Positions 20,572 through 31,818 of a stretch of 64,000 nt of DNA are shown one piece after another (within the stretch, counting starts at the first letter, position 1; every line of letters starts with the position of its first letter). Source of the stretch: Arabidopsis thaliana (lineage: Eukaryota > Streptophyta > Magnoliopsida > Brassicales > Brassicaceae); NCBI RefSeq assembly GCF_000001735.4, contig NC_003074.8:12524101-12588100 (forward strand). Reading direction: 5' to 3'. The translations under genes and the position numbers were made by a program. The notes below the pieces were generated by a model, which searched no databases, had not been told where the DNA came from, and was given only the letters and a program-made list of their open reading frames with translations.

Positions 20572-21869
20572 CTAACAAAGTTGATGATTCTTCCTTCTTC
20601 CTTGTTGATCTTTCCTGTATAACCTTGATAACCTAAACCCCTCTATTGCCAAGATCTTGTCTAGACTTTCTAACCATTTGTTTAGCATTCTGATCTGTTT
20701 GTGTTTGTCATTCAACTCTCTTTCCACAAGTTTAGCTCTATTTCTTTCCATGTGACACTCTTCCTGAAGACGCTCAAGTTTCTTTTGATAGTAGTCCGGT
20801 GAAGTTCCAACAACAGTGATCTCACTCAGATTTTGCTTATCCTCTGTGCTCACATTAGCAACTTTTGCTTCAAGAGTTAGCTTTTCCTTTACCAATTCCA
20901 GTTTCTCCTTACTTAGTTGCACCCAGTTGTCATACAACACTCTGTATTCATCCTTGGGATTCAGTTCCTCATCGCAGTCAGAATCCGTGTCACTCATAAC
21001 CTTACTGGAGTCAGAACTCGCCATGAACGCCACAAAATTTAAAAGCTCTTCACCTTCATCATCAGATTCTGAATCACTAAAACTTATAAGTGATTTCTCT
21101 TTCAGTTTTCTCTTGTTGGGACATTCAAACTTAGTGTGACCCACACCTTTGCATTCAAAACATTTCATTTCTTTTCTCTTGGTGACTAGACACTCCGGTT
21201 TAATGTGACCAAAACCACCACACTCATAGTATTGAATTTCCGTCTTCTTTCATGAGTCATCATTCTCTGATTTGGAGAATCTTCCACGTGATCTCTCTCC
21301 ATCTTTATTACTCCAAGATGTATTGTCACGATTCTGACCTCTTTCCACACGTTTTAGGGCTTTCCCAAAATTCTTTGCTAAAAGTGCCAATCCATCCTTA
21401 ATCTCCTGAAACTGCTTAGAGCCTTGATCTGCATTAAATGCAATATTGTTCGAAGGTTTAACTTTGTCTTGATCAGCTTCCATTTCTTCTGACTTGAGCA
21501 TTCCCACTAGATCAACAAATAATATTTTATCATTGTTCCCTACAACCCTCATAATTGCTTTGTGGGCAGCAAACTTTGATGGCAGACAACATAAAAGCTT
21601 CTTAACCAATTTTTGATCTTTATAGGTCGTTCCCATGACCTCAGCCTCATTAGCAAGAGCACTTATCTTTGAACTGAACTTCATATTGTTTCATCTGGTT
21701 CCATCTTGAGATACTCAAACTGATTAGCAATGTGATCCAGTCTTGTTCTCTTTACACTCGAAAATCCCTCATGAGATTTTTGTAGAGTATCCCATGCTTG
21801 TTTCGCTGACTTGAACCCTTGAATGAGCTTAAACTCATCTTTATCAACACCATTGAAGATAGCGCTCAT
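20572..21869 (-). pseudogene. gag: SIRE-type gag with two CCHC zinc knuckles
   Basis: This is the nucleocapsid/capsid protein. The minus strand reads DEFKLIQGFKSAKQAWDTLQ and TRLDHIANQFEYLKMEPDET, then after a break at about 21681 KFSSKISALANEAEVMGTTY, LVKKLLCCLPSKFAAHKAIM and KSEEMEADQ. Zinc knuckle one, YECGGFGHIKPEC (about 21190-21230), and zinc knuckle two, CFECKGVGHTKFEC (about 21125-21165), both keep C-x2-C-x4-H-x4-C. An acidic Ser/Asp-rich region and a probable coiled coil follow (LSKEKLELVKEKLTLEAKVA; LERLQEECHMERNRAKLVER). The tail loses frame near 20600. A stop separates the two main parts. Confidence 0.85.
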
Positions 21870-22120
21870 AGCCCTTGCATTAAACTTTGACAGATTCTTC
21901 TCTTCTACAGTCCAAATCGCCTTTGGTTTGGTGATTTTGAACCCATCTTAAGTTAGATCAAACGGAGGTTCCCATCCTTCCTCTACTGCAGTACATGCAT
22001 CTTTACCTTGACCTCTAATGAGTTGTGTCATACAAACTTTCCAGTATCCATACCGCTTAGTATTCAGCAAGAATACCTTGCTTGTACGAGTACTAGGATA
22101 TACTAATCTCAGATTGGTTA

Positions 22121-22135
22121 CCCACTCTGATACCA
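22121..22135 (-). other. Primer-binding site (initiator-Met tRNA type)
   Basis: On the minus strand TGGTATCAGAGTGGG follows the LTR end by two bases. This is the usual copia PBS. Confidence 0.85.
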
Positions 22136-22137
22136 AT

Positions 22138-22486
22138 TGAAGTAATAGAACCCTAAGTACTTTGACTAGAATAAGAACACAACTCCAATAAACACACTTT
22201 ATTAGAACAACCTTCAAACTAATCAATCACAGATAAGTTTCCACAATGTTACGCAACATCAACAACCTGATTTGCTCTTGTAAGATCCTAAAACTACCCA
22301 GCTCACAAACACAGCAACAGACGTGTACTCTCTTTATTCACTCACCAATAAAACCCACGAGACAAGTTCTTCTTAACTTTTCTAATCTTCCACTTTTCAC
22401 AAGTAAAGTGGCGAACCCTAATAAGAGACCAAAGCTTCTCTTATATCTTGTCTTCAAAAATGGAGGATGCTTCACTTTATCCAACA
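22138..22486 (-). repeat. 5' LTR of the SIRE-like element (about 349 bp)
   Basis: The right boundary is inferred from a TGTTGGATAA start and the left from ...ATTACTTCA next to the PBS. A TATA-like ATATAAGAGAAGC lies near 22430. The other LTR is absent, so the length is not confirmed. Confidence 0.55.
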
Positions 22487-22538
22487 GGTCCAAGTATAGC
22501 TCCTCATCATTATCTAGACACTAGGCCCATGTCCTATG

Positions 22539-23697
22539 CCTGATGATATACCTTGATTTTCACTGCTTTTATCTATGATTTAGGTATAGTTTTTAGAGTC
22601 CTTTTGTTATTTGTAGAGTCTTTTCTACTCTTTTTCAGGTCTTTACATGTTTGGGATGCATTTGGAGATTATGGAGCATTCTGGAGCAAAACAGACAACT
22701 TAAGCTGCGGCAGCAATTTGGAGACAGAAATTGACGTAGGTGTCGATCGACAAAACCCCTGGTGTCGAGCGACACCAATACCTGACGGTAATTCAATTAC
22801 ACAACTTATTCGTGTTTTGAAGATTTCTAAATTCGGCCCAGAACTTTCTCTTATTTTCAAAGAAGGCCCAGACGTTTTTAGGACTTATATATTGATTTTT
22901 ATGGTCATTGTTTCTCATTGTTTAGACCTAACTCTTATTATCTCTTTTATTCTTGGGAGCAAAACCCTGTAGAGACTCTTTTTAGAGAAGATTCTTCTAA
23001 ACTCTTTTCTCTTCTTAATTCATTATTGATTTCTTATTCAATCATGTTTTGTTCTTCTATGATCATGCTTGAGCAGTTCTCTTGTTAGGTTTAGGAATTC
23101 TCATTAGGGATTTGGATGAATTAGTAGATCTAAAACCCTGTTAGGATAATATATTTAGAATTCTTCATCTTATATTGTTCTTAATGCTTGTTCTAGAGTA
23201 ATTAACTAGAACCTGATTTTAGGTTAATAGGTATGCCCACCATAGGTATCTATTACTGGATCTATCTTAGATGAGCCTAGTACTTAGGTGAACTTATCAA
23301 ACCTGATTATAATGCTTGCTTAGTTCTAGGGATTTACAAGAGAGTTGGGATCAATACTATTAAGCACAGTGAGTTTCGCGGAACGCCACTGGTTACTTTA
23401 TATTAGTGATTTGTGTTCTATAATGGTTCGATAATATTTCTAATTTATTGCTAGATCTACTATTCTGATATTTCCCGAGCATTTCCCTAGACCCAACATC
23501 TTAATTATCTGAATCTAAAACAAACTTTTAATTGCTGTCTTGTCTTTTACTTTTATAATATTTTATGTTTAGCTTTATTCGAAACAGTTAGTCTATTGTG
23601 TGATCCGAGAACTTTGTAGAATTCGATCCCTAAGTGCTATAACAACCTCTTTATTTGAGAGAGTAGTCATTAGGGTAATTTGACTCATATCACCTGA
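22539..23697. mobile_element. Solo LTR with 5-bp target-site duplication CCTGA
   Basis: A 1149-bp sequence (22544-23692) begins TGATATACC and ends CTCATATCA, with termini TGATAT/ATATCA. It is bordered on both sides by CCTGA (22539-22543 and 23693-23697). No PBS, polypurine tract or ORF is adjacent. This is the product expected from recombination between two LTRs of one Athila/gypsy-like element. It contains TGTCGATCGACA (22741-22752) and GGTGTCGAGCGACACC (22761-22776). The strand is probably + from the TG...CA order and a TATA-like ACTTATATATTG near 22884, but this is not certain. Confidence 0.9.
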
Positions 23698-23953
23698 CAA
23701 ATTTGTCTCTTTTGTCTAAAGTGATATGTCTTTTCTTCACTCCAACCAACATGCTACGCTGGCAAAAGCAACTGTTACTTTCCCGCTTCCTCTGTTTTGG
23801 TCTGTATTGCTTCAGACATGCCTGTTGAACTTCAGACACTCTGTTTCTTCAATAACAGCTTCTTTCAAACTTCTGATCCTTCATGAATGCATCAAACCTC
23901 TGATTCCAAAGTCTAGGAGACTGTTTTAGGCCATATAGGGACTTCCTCAACAA

Positions 23954-25408
23954 TCAAACTTTATTTTCGTTTCCCTCTTGTATGAATCCTTCAGGCTGAC
24001 TCATTAGGATCCTTTCCTCTAGATTACCATGCAGAAAAGATGTTTTAACGTCCATTTGCTCCAGCTCATAATCCATGTTCACCACAAGTGACAACATTAA
24101 CCTGATGGAGACATGCTTCACCACTAGAGAAAACACTTCATTATAATCAATACCTTCTTGCTGCGAAAAACCTTTAGCAACAAGCCTGACCTTGTATCTC
24201 TGTTTCTCCAATCCTGGTATGCCTGGTTTTAGTTTAAAAATCCACTTGCATCCAATAAGCTTCTGCTTTTCTGGTTTCTCAATTAAATCCCAAGTGTGAC
24301 TCTTTTGATGAGAATCCATCTCCTCTTTCATTGCACTTTCCCACTGCTTTCTCTTACTACGTTTCATAGCTTCTTCATAAGACTTAGGCTCTTCTATTTC
24401 CAAGTCTTCTTCTGTTGCCAATGCATAAGCTACAAAATCTCCGTCTTTAAATCTGGAAGGAGGCCTTATATTACTTCTTCGTTTCCTCTCCCTCGCTAAT
24501 AAGTAATCATCAAGAGACTGCTCATTTTCAGATCCATCAACTTCCTCATTCGTTTCTGATTCCTCTAAGTTTTCTGAACTTTCTGATGAAGATGAGGAGG
24601 TTTCTCCACCTTGAGAAGATGAGTCTTCCAAATCATAGTAGCTAGTTGAAGGACCTCTAAGAAGATCATGGCTGAACGACACTCTTTTTCCAGCTTTCTT
24701 CAATTTTCTGTACTCTTTTTCAGCTTACTCCGTCCTTCCATCTGGACTACTTAGTGTGCCCTTGTACAATTCAATTTCATTGAACACCACATTTCTACTT
24801 GTAGTGCATTTCCCTTCTTCCGGTAACCAGACTCTATATCCTTTGATACCAAAAGGATATCCCATGAAAACTCCTTTGACTGCTCTCGGACTTGTCTTGT
24901 CTTGAGTAACATGGACATAGGCTGAACATTCAAATCTTCTGAGATGACTTAAATCTGGTTTTGTACCTGCCCACACTTCCTCAGGTAACTTGAAACCAAA
25001 TAGACGAGTTCGGTGTCCTGTTGATTAAGTAGACTACCGTAGAAGTAGCCTCAACCCAAAACTCTTGAGTCACTCCTGTCTCAGCAAGCATACTTCTAAA
25101 TTTATCCATAATGGTCCTATTCATCCTCTCCGATACACCGATTTGCTACGGTGTATAGGTGCACGTTCTGTGCCTTTGAATTCCAGCTTCCTTACACAAG
25201 TTGTCAAACTGTGTATTACATAATTCAAGACCATTATCAATCGTTAAATACTTAATCTTCTTGCCCGTTTAATTCTTAACGGTTTGTTTCCATTCTAAGA
25301 ACTTGTGATATGCCTCATCCTTAGTCTTCAGAAAATACACCCATACTTTCTTTGAGATATCATCAATGAAGCTCACAAAGTACCTACAACCACCAAGACT
25401 TTTTGGAG
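23954..25408 (-). pseudogene. pol: Copia integrase C-terminal half and RT N-terminal half
   Basis: On the minus strand from 25408: GGCRYFVSFIDDISKKVWVY (integrase core), several stops and shifts to about 24980, then the integrase C-terminal GKR-type region LSHLRRFECSAYVHVTQDKT and GVFMGYPFGIKGYRVWLPEE. The linker is very acidic and Ser-rich (SSSSSESSENLEES). RT begins EPKSYEEAMKRSKRKQWESA, then LIGCKWIFKLKPGIPGLEKQ, RLVAKGFSQQEGIDYNEVFS, LEQMDVKTSFLHGNLEERIL. It decays after LYGLKQSPRLWNQRFDAFMK near 23890, before the YVDD box. The motifs fit the Tork/Tnt1-type clade. RNase H is absent; what lies between 23698 and 23880 is not recognisable. Confidence 0.8.
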
Positions 25409-26307
25409 TGATACACTCCTGGACGTGGATGTATGCTCCAAGGACTCACTTTGTTGGTTTTGAATTGGAAATGATGTACTTGATGATGAATAATGGATTG
25501 ATTTGAAACAAAGCGGCGGAAAGACGATAAACCGGGCTGATGACAAGATCGAGTGGATGCAGCGGAATGAAAGGGGAAGGAATTGTACTTCCAAGAGTGA
25601 TGAAAGACTCTTAGACTACTAGCTTGAATCCAACTTAGATATTACACACTAAGAAGAAAACAAGTTGAAAAGATATTACACACTTTTCGGATCAAACAAG
25701 TAAAAGAGAAGGTTTTTGATTAAAATGTTTGATGATTGCAAATGAGAGATACAATGAGTTTATATAGGAGAGGAGGGAGAAGGGGGGGAAGAGGTGAGAG
25801 AAGAAAGACATGCAAGAGCATGCACAAGTCCACACTCATGCAAGCTCATGCAAAGAGTTTTGGAAATAACAAAAGCAATAAATGCAAAGTTTGAATAGAA
25901 AAGAGAGAATGGGCCAAGGCATTATGAGTGGGCCTTGGACCCCGAATTGGGCTGATAAAGGGAGGCTTGAAAGTGTTACTTAGGCCTCATTAAAAACCTT
26001 GTCAAGAAAACCCATTGGGACAAAACTTGACAAGGGAAAAAGAGTGCATAAGCAACACTTAACCCTTTACCGAGCCTCTTGAGCCGTGATCACTATGAAT
26101 GAGGATTGAGCCACGTCTTCTTGATTCTTCTTTAGCTCCTTGAGTAGTCCATTGATAGCTTGGTTGAACTTCTTGGATTTTGATCTTGTTAGAGGACCCG
26201 CCGGAACGATTAATGCTTCCTCCGGTACAAGCTGCTCCTCGGCTTCAAGCTGCTCCTTGTCTTCTTGTGGTTCAAGTGGTTTGGTTGCATAAGTCATGTT
26301 CTCATCA
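25409..26307 (-). repeat. 3' LTR of the CRM element
   Basis: On the minus strand it starts TGATGAGAACATGAC directly after the polypurine tract GTGGGAGAGGA (26308-26318) and ends CAGGAGTGTATCA. It includes the last 76 or so codons of pol. Confidence 0.9.
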
Positions 26308-29195
26308 TCCTCTCCCACTTGAAAAGGATTTGACCTCAAATCCAAATTATCTGCAAAAAAAGGTTGAAGATCAGAAACATTGAAACTACCATTCACATTA
26401 TACTTACCTTGGAGATCGAGTTTGTAGGCGTTGTTGTTGATCCGTTTGAGCACTTTGAATGGTCCATCGATTCTTGGCATTAGCTTGGATGATCGCTCTT
26501 CCGGAAAACGTTCCTTCCTAAGATGAACCCACACTTGATCGCCTTCGTTGAAGATGACTTCTTTTCGACCTTTGTTCGCATACTTCTCGTATTTCTTCGT
26601 TCGAGCCTCAAGATTTTCCTTAGCCTCCTTGTGAACATGTTGTACTAAATCGGCTTTCTTCTTACCATCAAGACTTGATCTTTCACTCAAAGGTAAAGGC
26701 ATTAGATCCAAAGGAGATGTGGGTTTGAACCCATAAACAATTTCAAAAGGAGAAAACTTAGTCGCGGAATGCATCGAATGATTATAAGCAAATTCAACAT
26801 GCGGCAAGCAATCTTCCCAAGTCTTAAGGTTCTTTTTAATGAGCACACGCAATAAAGTAGACAAGGTTCGATTTACAACTTCAGTTTGACCATCGGTTTG
26901 CGGATGACAATAGTAGAGAAAAGCAACTTAGTTCCTAACTTTGACCACAAAGTTTTCCAAAATTAACTAAGGAACTTAGTATCACGATCAGAAACTATGG
27001 TCTTAGGAATGCCATGCAAACGAACAACTTCTCTAAAGAACAAGCTAGCAACATGAGATGCATCATCGGTTTTATGACATGGAATAAAATGCGCCATTTT
27101 AGAAAAGCGATCAACAACCACAAAGATGGAATCCTTACCAGTCCTAGTCCTAGGCAATCCTACCACAAAATCCATAGATATATCATTCCAAGGATGCAAA
27201 GGAATAGGTAAAGGGGTATACAAACCGTGGGGTTGAACCTTAGCTTGCTTACAAGTCGCACATCGTTCACATAGTCGCTCGACATCTCTTTTCATGTGCG
27301 GCCAATGGAAGTGTTCTTGCATTACCTTGTACGTCTTAGCAACTCCAAAGTGTCCCATTAAGCCACCTCCATGAGCTTCCCTTAAAAACAATTCTCGCAA
27401 AGAAGAGTGAGGCACACAAAGTCTATTTTCAAAGAACAAATACCCATCATGTCGATAATATTTTCCAAATGCAAACTTCTCACAAGATTGAAATATTTTG
27501 CTAAAATCAGAATCATTAGCATACAAGTCTTTTATTTACTCAAAACCCAACAATCTTGTGCATCCAAAGAAGTAAGCAAAACATACCTCCGAGATAATGC
27601 GTCGGCTACAACATTATCTTTACCTTTTTTGTACTTAATCACGTATGGAAAGGTTTCTATGAATTCGACCCACCGAGCATGACGTTTGTTGAGCTTTTGT
27701 TGACCCTTTAAGTGCTTGAGAGACTCGTGGTCGGTATGAATGACAAACTCTTTCGGCCATAGATAGTGTTGCCACGTTTGTAGTGCGCGGACCAATGCGT
27801 AAAGCTCCTTGTCGTAGGTCGGATAATTGAGAGTCGCTCCTCCTAACTTCTCACTAAAGTAAGCAATGGGCTTGTGATCCTGCATCAAGACAGCTCCAAT
27901 ACCTAACCCGGAGGCGTCACACTCAATCTCAAAAGTTTTCATAAAATTAGGAAGAATTAGAACGGGAGAATTAGTGAGCTTCTCTTTCAAGGCTTGGAAG
28001 GCGTTTTCTTGTGCATCTTCCCATTTGAATCCAATGTCCTTCTTGATAACTTCCGTAAGCGGGGCGGCAATGGTGCTGAAATCTTTGACAAATCGTCGGT
28101 AAAATCCCGCTAGACCGTGAAAGCTCCTCACTTCGCTCACATTCTTAGGGCTCGGCCATTCTCTAATTGCCTTGACCTTTTCTTCATCAACCTTGATTCC
28201 ATCTACACTTACAACAAAGCCTAGAAAAACAAGATTATCCGTGCAAAAGGTGCACTTCTTCAAGTTCGCATAAAGTTTTTCTTTTCGAAGCAAGTCCAAA
28301 ACGAGTTTAAGATGCATGACATGATCTTCCAAGTTTTTGCTATAAACTAAGATGTCATCAAAATAAACAACAACAAATACTCCAATATGCTTTCTAAGGA
28401 CATGATTCATCAATCTCATGAAAGTGCTAGGTGCATTTGTTAACCCAAACGGCATAACTAACCATTCATATAATCCTTGTTTAGTTTGAAAGCCGTTTTC
28501 CATTCATCACCTTCCTTCATCCGGATTTGATGGTAACCACTTTTAAGATCAATTTTTGAAAAGATGCTAGAACCATGCAATTTATCAAGCATATCATCTA
28601 ATCGAGGGATAGGGTGGCGATACTTAACCGTGATATTGTTGATGGCTCGGCAATCCACGCACATGCGCCAACTTCCATCTTGCTTTGGTACTAGTAAGAC
28701 CGGAATGGCACACGGACTCATGCTTTCTCGAATATGACCTTTGTCCATAAGCTCATTCACTTGTCTCTCGAGTTCCTGTGTTTCGGTCGGGTTGGTGCGA
28801 TAAGCTGGTCGGTTTGGTAGAGCGGCTCCCGGAACGAAGTCGATTTGATGCTCGATTCCACGGATGGGTGGTAAACCTATGGGATTGTCTTCCGGAAACA
28901 CGTCCTTATACTCTTGCAAAATCAACTCGATCTTACTCGGTAGCACCGGTATGGGATTAGTTGAACAAGTAAGTGTTTCTTTGAAAACAAAGAGTAAACT
29001 ATTTTTACTTACCTTGTTCTTGCCCTTTGTATCGATTGGTTCGGTTGGTTTGATGGCCCGTTGTTTCATACTTAGCTGGTCTAGATAGACTTCGTGCGGA
29101 GTCATCGGGATGAGAGTTGTCTTTTGGCCATTGTATTCGAAGGTTTGTCGGTTGGTGAAGCCATCATGAAGAACTTTTCGATCCGATTGCCATGG
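26067..29195 (-). pseudogene. pol: CRM pol: RT, RNase H, integrase and CR motif, frameshifted
   Basis: The frame continues from gag (QTFEYNGQKTTLIPMTPHEV). [62 protein letters not shown]; a one-base loss near 28490 shifts the frame, then [20 protein letters not shown] and the intact box [11 protein letters not shown]. RNase [48 protein letters not shown] break near 27532 is followed by integrase: [52 protein letters not shown], a stop at 26963, then GQTEVVNRT in another frame. The C-terminus has no classic chromodomain but ends [20 protein letters not shown], the CR motif, inside the LTR. At least four breaks make it inactive. Confidence 0.9.
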
Positions 29196-30644
29196 TCATC
29201 CGAGAAGGATGTGACTAGCGTCCATAGGTAGAATATCGCACATGATCTCATCATGATACTTCCCAATTGATAGTGGTACCTTGACTTGTTCTTTGACGGA
29301 CATCTCACCCGTTTCATTAAGCCATTGGAGCGAATACGGTCTCGGGTGTTTAAGCACTTCTAAACCAAGTTTCTCGACCATGTTCCTACTCGCAACGTTA
29401 GTACAACTTCCACCATCAATAATTAAACTACATACCTTATCTTTGACCAAGCAACGTGTATGAAACAAGTTTTCCCTTTGCGCTTGTTCCTCGGCCTTAG
29501 TTAGAACACTCAACGATCTTCTCGCAACAAGCAACTCTCCTCTACCGGGGGATTCCACATCTTCTTCCATTGAGTCTTCTTCCGCACGCTCATCTTCAGA
29601 TTCTACTTCGCCATTGTCTCTAAGGACCATGATCCTTTTGTTGGAACATTCGCTCGCATAATGCCCAAGTCCTTGACACTTAAAGCATCGGATATCTCTA
29701 GCCCTGGTGATTACTTCCTTACCCTTTCCTTTTGGATCTAGATCGACCGGTTTTGGCTTGACGAACGGCTTGTAATCCTTTTGATAAGCAAACTTCTCTT
29801 CCTTTTGATAACTTGGCTTTCCCGGGCTGTAGTTGGTCTTGGTGTGACTTGATCGGGCGTTCTTTCTCTTGATTTGCTGTTCGAACATGACCGCTGTGTG
29901 AAGCATCTCCTCAAGCTCCACATAGTGTTGAGTTTCTAGACGGTCTTGGATTTCTCGGTTAAGACCTCCCATGAATCGGGACATGACCGCTTCTCCATCT
30001 TCTTGAAGATCAGCTCTTAACATAAGGGTTTCCATTTCCTTAAAGTATTCTTCAACGGTTTTGCTTCCTTGAACCAAATTTCTCAACCGCTGATGTATTT
30101 CACGATGATAGTAACTCGGCACAAATCTCTTTCGCATGACGGTTTTCAGCTGGTTCCATGTTTCGATCGGATAGTCTCGGGTACGTCTTCGGCTAGTGAC
30201 AAGTTGATCCCACCCACTTAAGGCATAGTCGTAGAACTCAGTAGCCGCAATTTTAACCTTGTTGGACTCAAGACATTCTTGACAAAGAAAGACTAACTCA
30301 ATTTTCTGCTCCCATTCCAAGTAAGTATCCGGATTGTTGGTTCCATGGAATGCGGGAATTTTGAGTTTTAGGCCTCCCAAGGGATCTCTAGGTGGTGGTC
30401 TCTCTCGTCGATGCCTACGTTGGCTACTGTGAGAGGAGGCGTGACTATAGTAATTTCTTGCCTCTTCATCTTCCCTTGGTTCTTCTTGTCTTAGACGTGG
30501 ATTTGCGTCCGGGTTGACTTGATGTAAGTTTAGAGCACCAAGCTTTTCATCGATTAATGTTGTCATAGCTGATGTGACTGTTTTCAATATCCTCCTTTCC
30601 AAACTAGAGGCAGCTGACGCATCATCTTCTTCACTTGTCACCAT
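29196..30644 (-). pseudogene. gag: CRM gag and protease, ending at a nonsense codon
   Basis: The 482-codon frame opens MVTSEEDDASAASSLERRIL at the ATG at 30644, about 265 bp after the PBS. Gag core motifs are LKLKIPAFHGTNNPDTYLEW, ETWNQLKTVMRKRFVPSYYH, QRLRNLVQGSKTVEEYFKEM and LRADLQEDGEAVMSRFMGGL. A single CCHC knuckle follows (CFKCQGLGHYASEC, near residue 320), then the protease with the CRM-type active site LIIDGGSCTNVAS. CRM elements make gag and pol as one polyprotein. Here it ends at TGA (29196-29198) within DASHILLG, where R-P-W normally follows. A CGA-to-TGA change, a CpG transition, explains it, because pol continues in the same frame downstream. Confidence 0.92.
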
Positions 30645-30923
30645 TGTACCTGAAAAATTAAAAATTTAACAGGTAAAACAGTCCAAAAACAGGCAAATAA
30701 AAACGGATCTGAAAAATTATCAAAACGACTCCAAAAATTCCTAACTTAATTGCTAAAAATACTAGACTCGTAAACGGTTCGAGTGCAATTGTTTTCACAA
30801 TTTTTGAACGAGCCAAATATTTTATAAAATTCACGCAAGATTGAACGGAGATCTGAAAAAAAGAAAACAAAATTTTAGGGTTGGAACTTCAAAACCTGAT
30901 AACAAAGTGGCTCTGATACCACA

Positions 30924-31818
30924 TGATACACTCCTGGACGTGGATGTATGCTCCAAGGACTCACTTTGTTGGTTTTGAATTGGAAATGATGTACTTGATG
31001 ATGAAAAATGGATTGATTTGAAACAAAGCGGCGGAAAGACGATAAACCGGGATGATGACAAGATCGAGTGGATGCAGCGGAATGAAAGGGGAACGAATTG
31101 TACTTCCAAGAGTGATGAAAGACTCTTAGACTACTAGCTTGAATCCAACTTAGATATTACACACTAAGAAGAAAACAAGTTGAAAAGATATACACACTTT
31201 TCGGATCAAACAAGTAAAAGAGAAGGTTTTTGATTAAAATGTTTGATGATTGCAAATGAGAAATACAATGAGTTTATATAGGAGAGGAGGGAGAAGGGGA
31301 AGAGGTGAGAGAAGAAAGACATGCAAGAGCATGCACAAGTCCACACTCATGCAAGCTCATGCAAAGAGTTTTGGAAATAACAAAAGCAATAAATGCAAAG
31401 TTTGAATAAAAAAGAGAGAATGGGCCAAGGCATTGTGAGTGGGCCTTGGACCACGAATTGGCCTGATAAAGGGAGGCTTGAAAGTGTTACTTAGGCCTCA
31501 TTAAAAACCTTGTCAAGAAAACCCATTGGGACAAAACTTGACAAGGGAAAAAGAGTGCATAAGCAACACTTAACCCTTTACCGAGCCTCTTGAGCCGTGA
31601 TCACTATGAATGAGGATTGAGCCACGTCTTCTTGATTCTTCTTTAGCTCCTTGAGTAGTCTATTGATAGCTTGGTTGAACTTCTTGGATTTTGATCTTGT
31701 TAGAGGACCCGCCGGAACGATTAATGCTTCCTCCGGTACAAGCTGCTCCTCGGCTTCAAGCTGCTCCTTGTCTTCTTGTGGTTCAAGTGGTTTGGTTGCA
31801 TTAGTCATGTTCTCATCA
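30924..31818 (-). repeat. 5' LTR of the CRM element
   Basis: Nearly identical to 25409-26307. It carries the same pol C-terminal coding stretch at 31578-31808 ([20 protein letters not shown]) with no upstream gene. The PBS TGGTATCAGAGCC lies at 30909-30921, two bases from the LTR end. Confidence 0.9.

Larger units (their letters stand above)
16124..22486 (-). mobile_element. SIRE/Maximus-like Ty1/copia retrotransposon, defective
   Basis: On the minus strand from the right: LTR (22486-22138), tRNA-Met-type PBS, gag with two zinc knuckles, protease, integrase N-terminus fused by deletion to RT, RNase H, a 1.1-kb spacer, then an env-like ORF. Two zinc knuckles, a large gag and an env-like ORF downstream of pol are features of the SIRE lineage. 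The 3' LTR is missing. The lower limit is set by the end of the env-like reading frame. Confidence 0.75.

Noticed and set aside
20816..21139. 107-residue Ser/Leu-rich + strand ORF
   Set aside because: Antisense shadow of the acidic region of SIRE gag.
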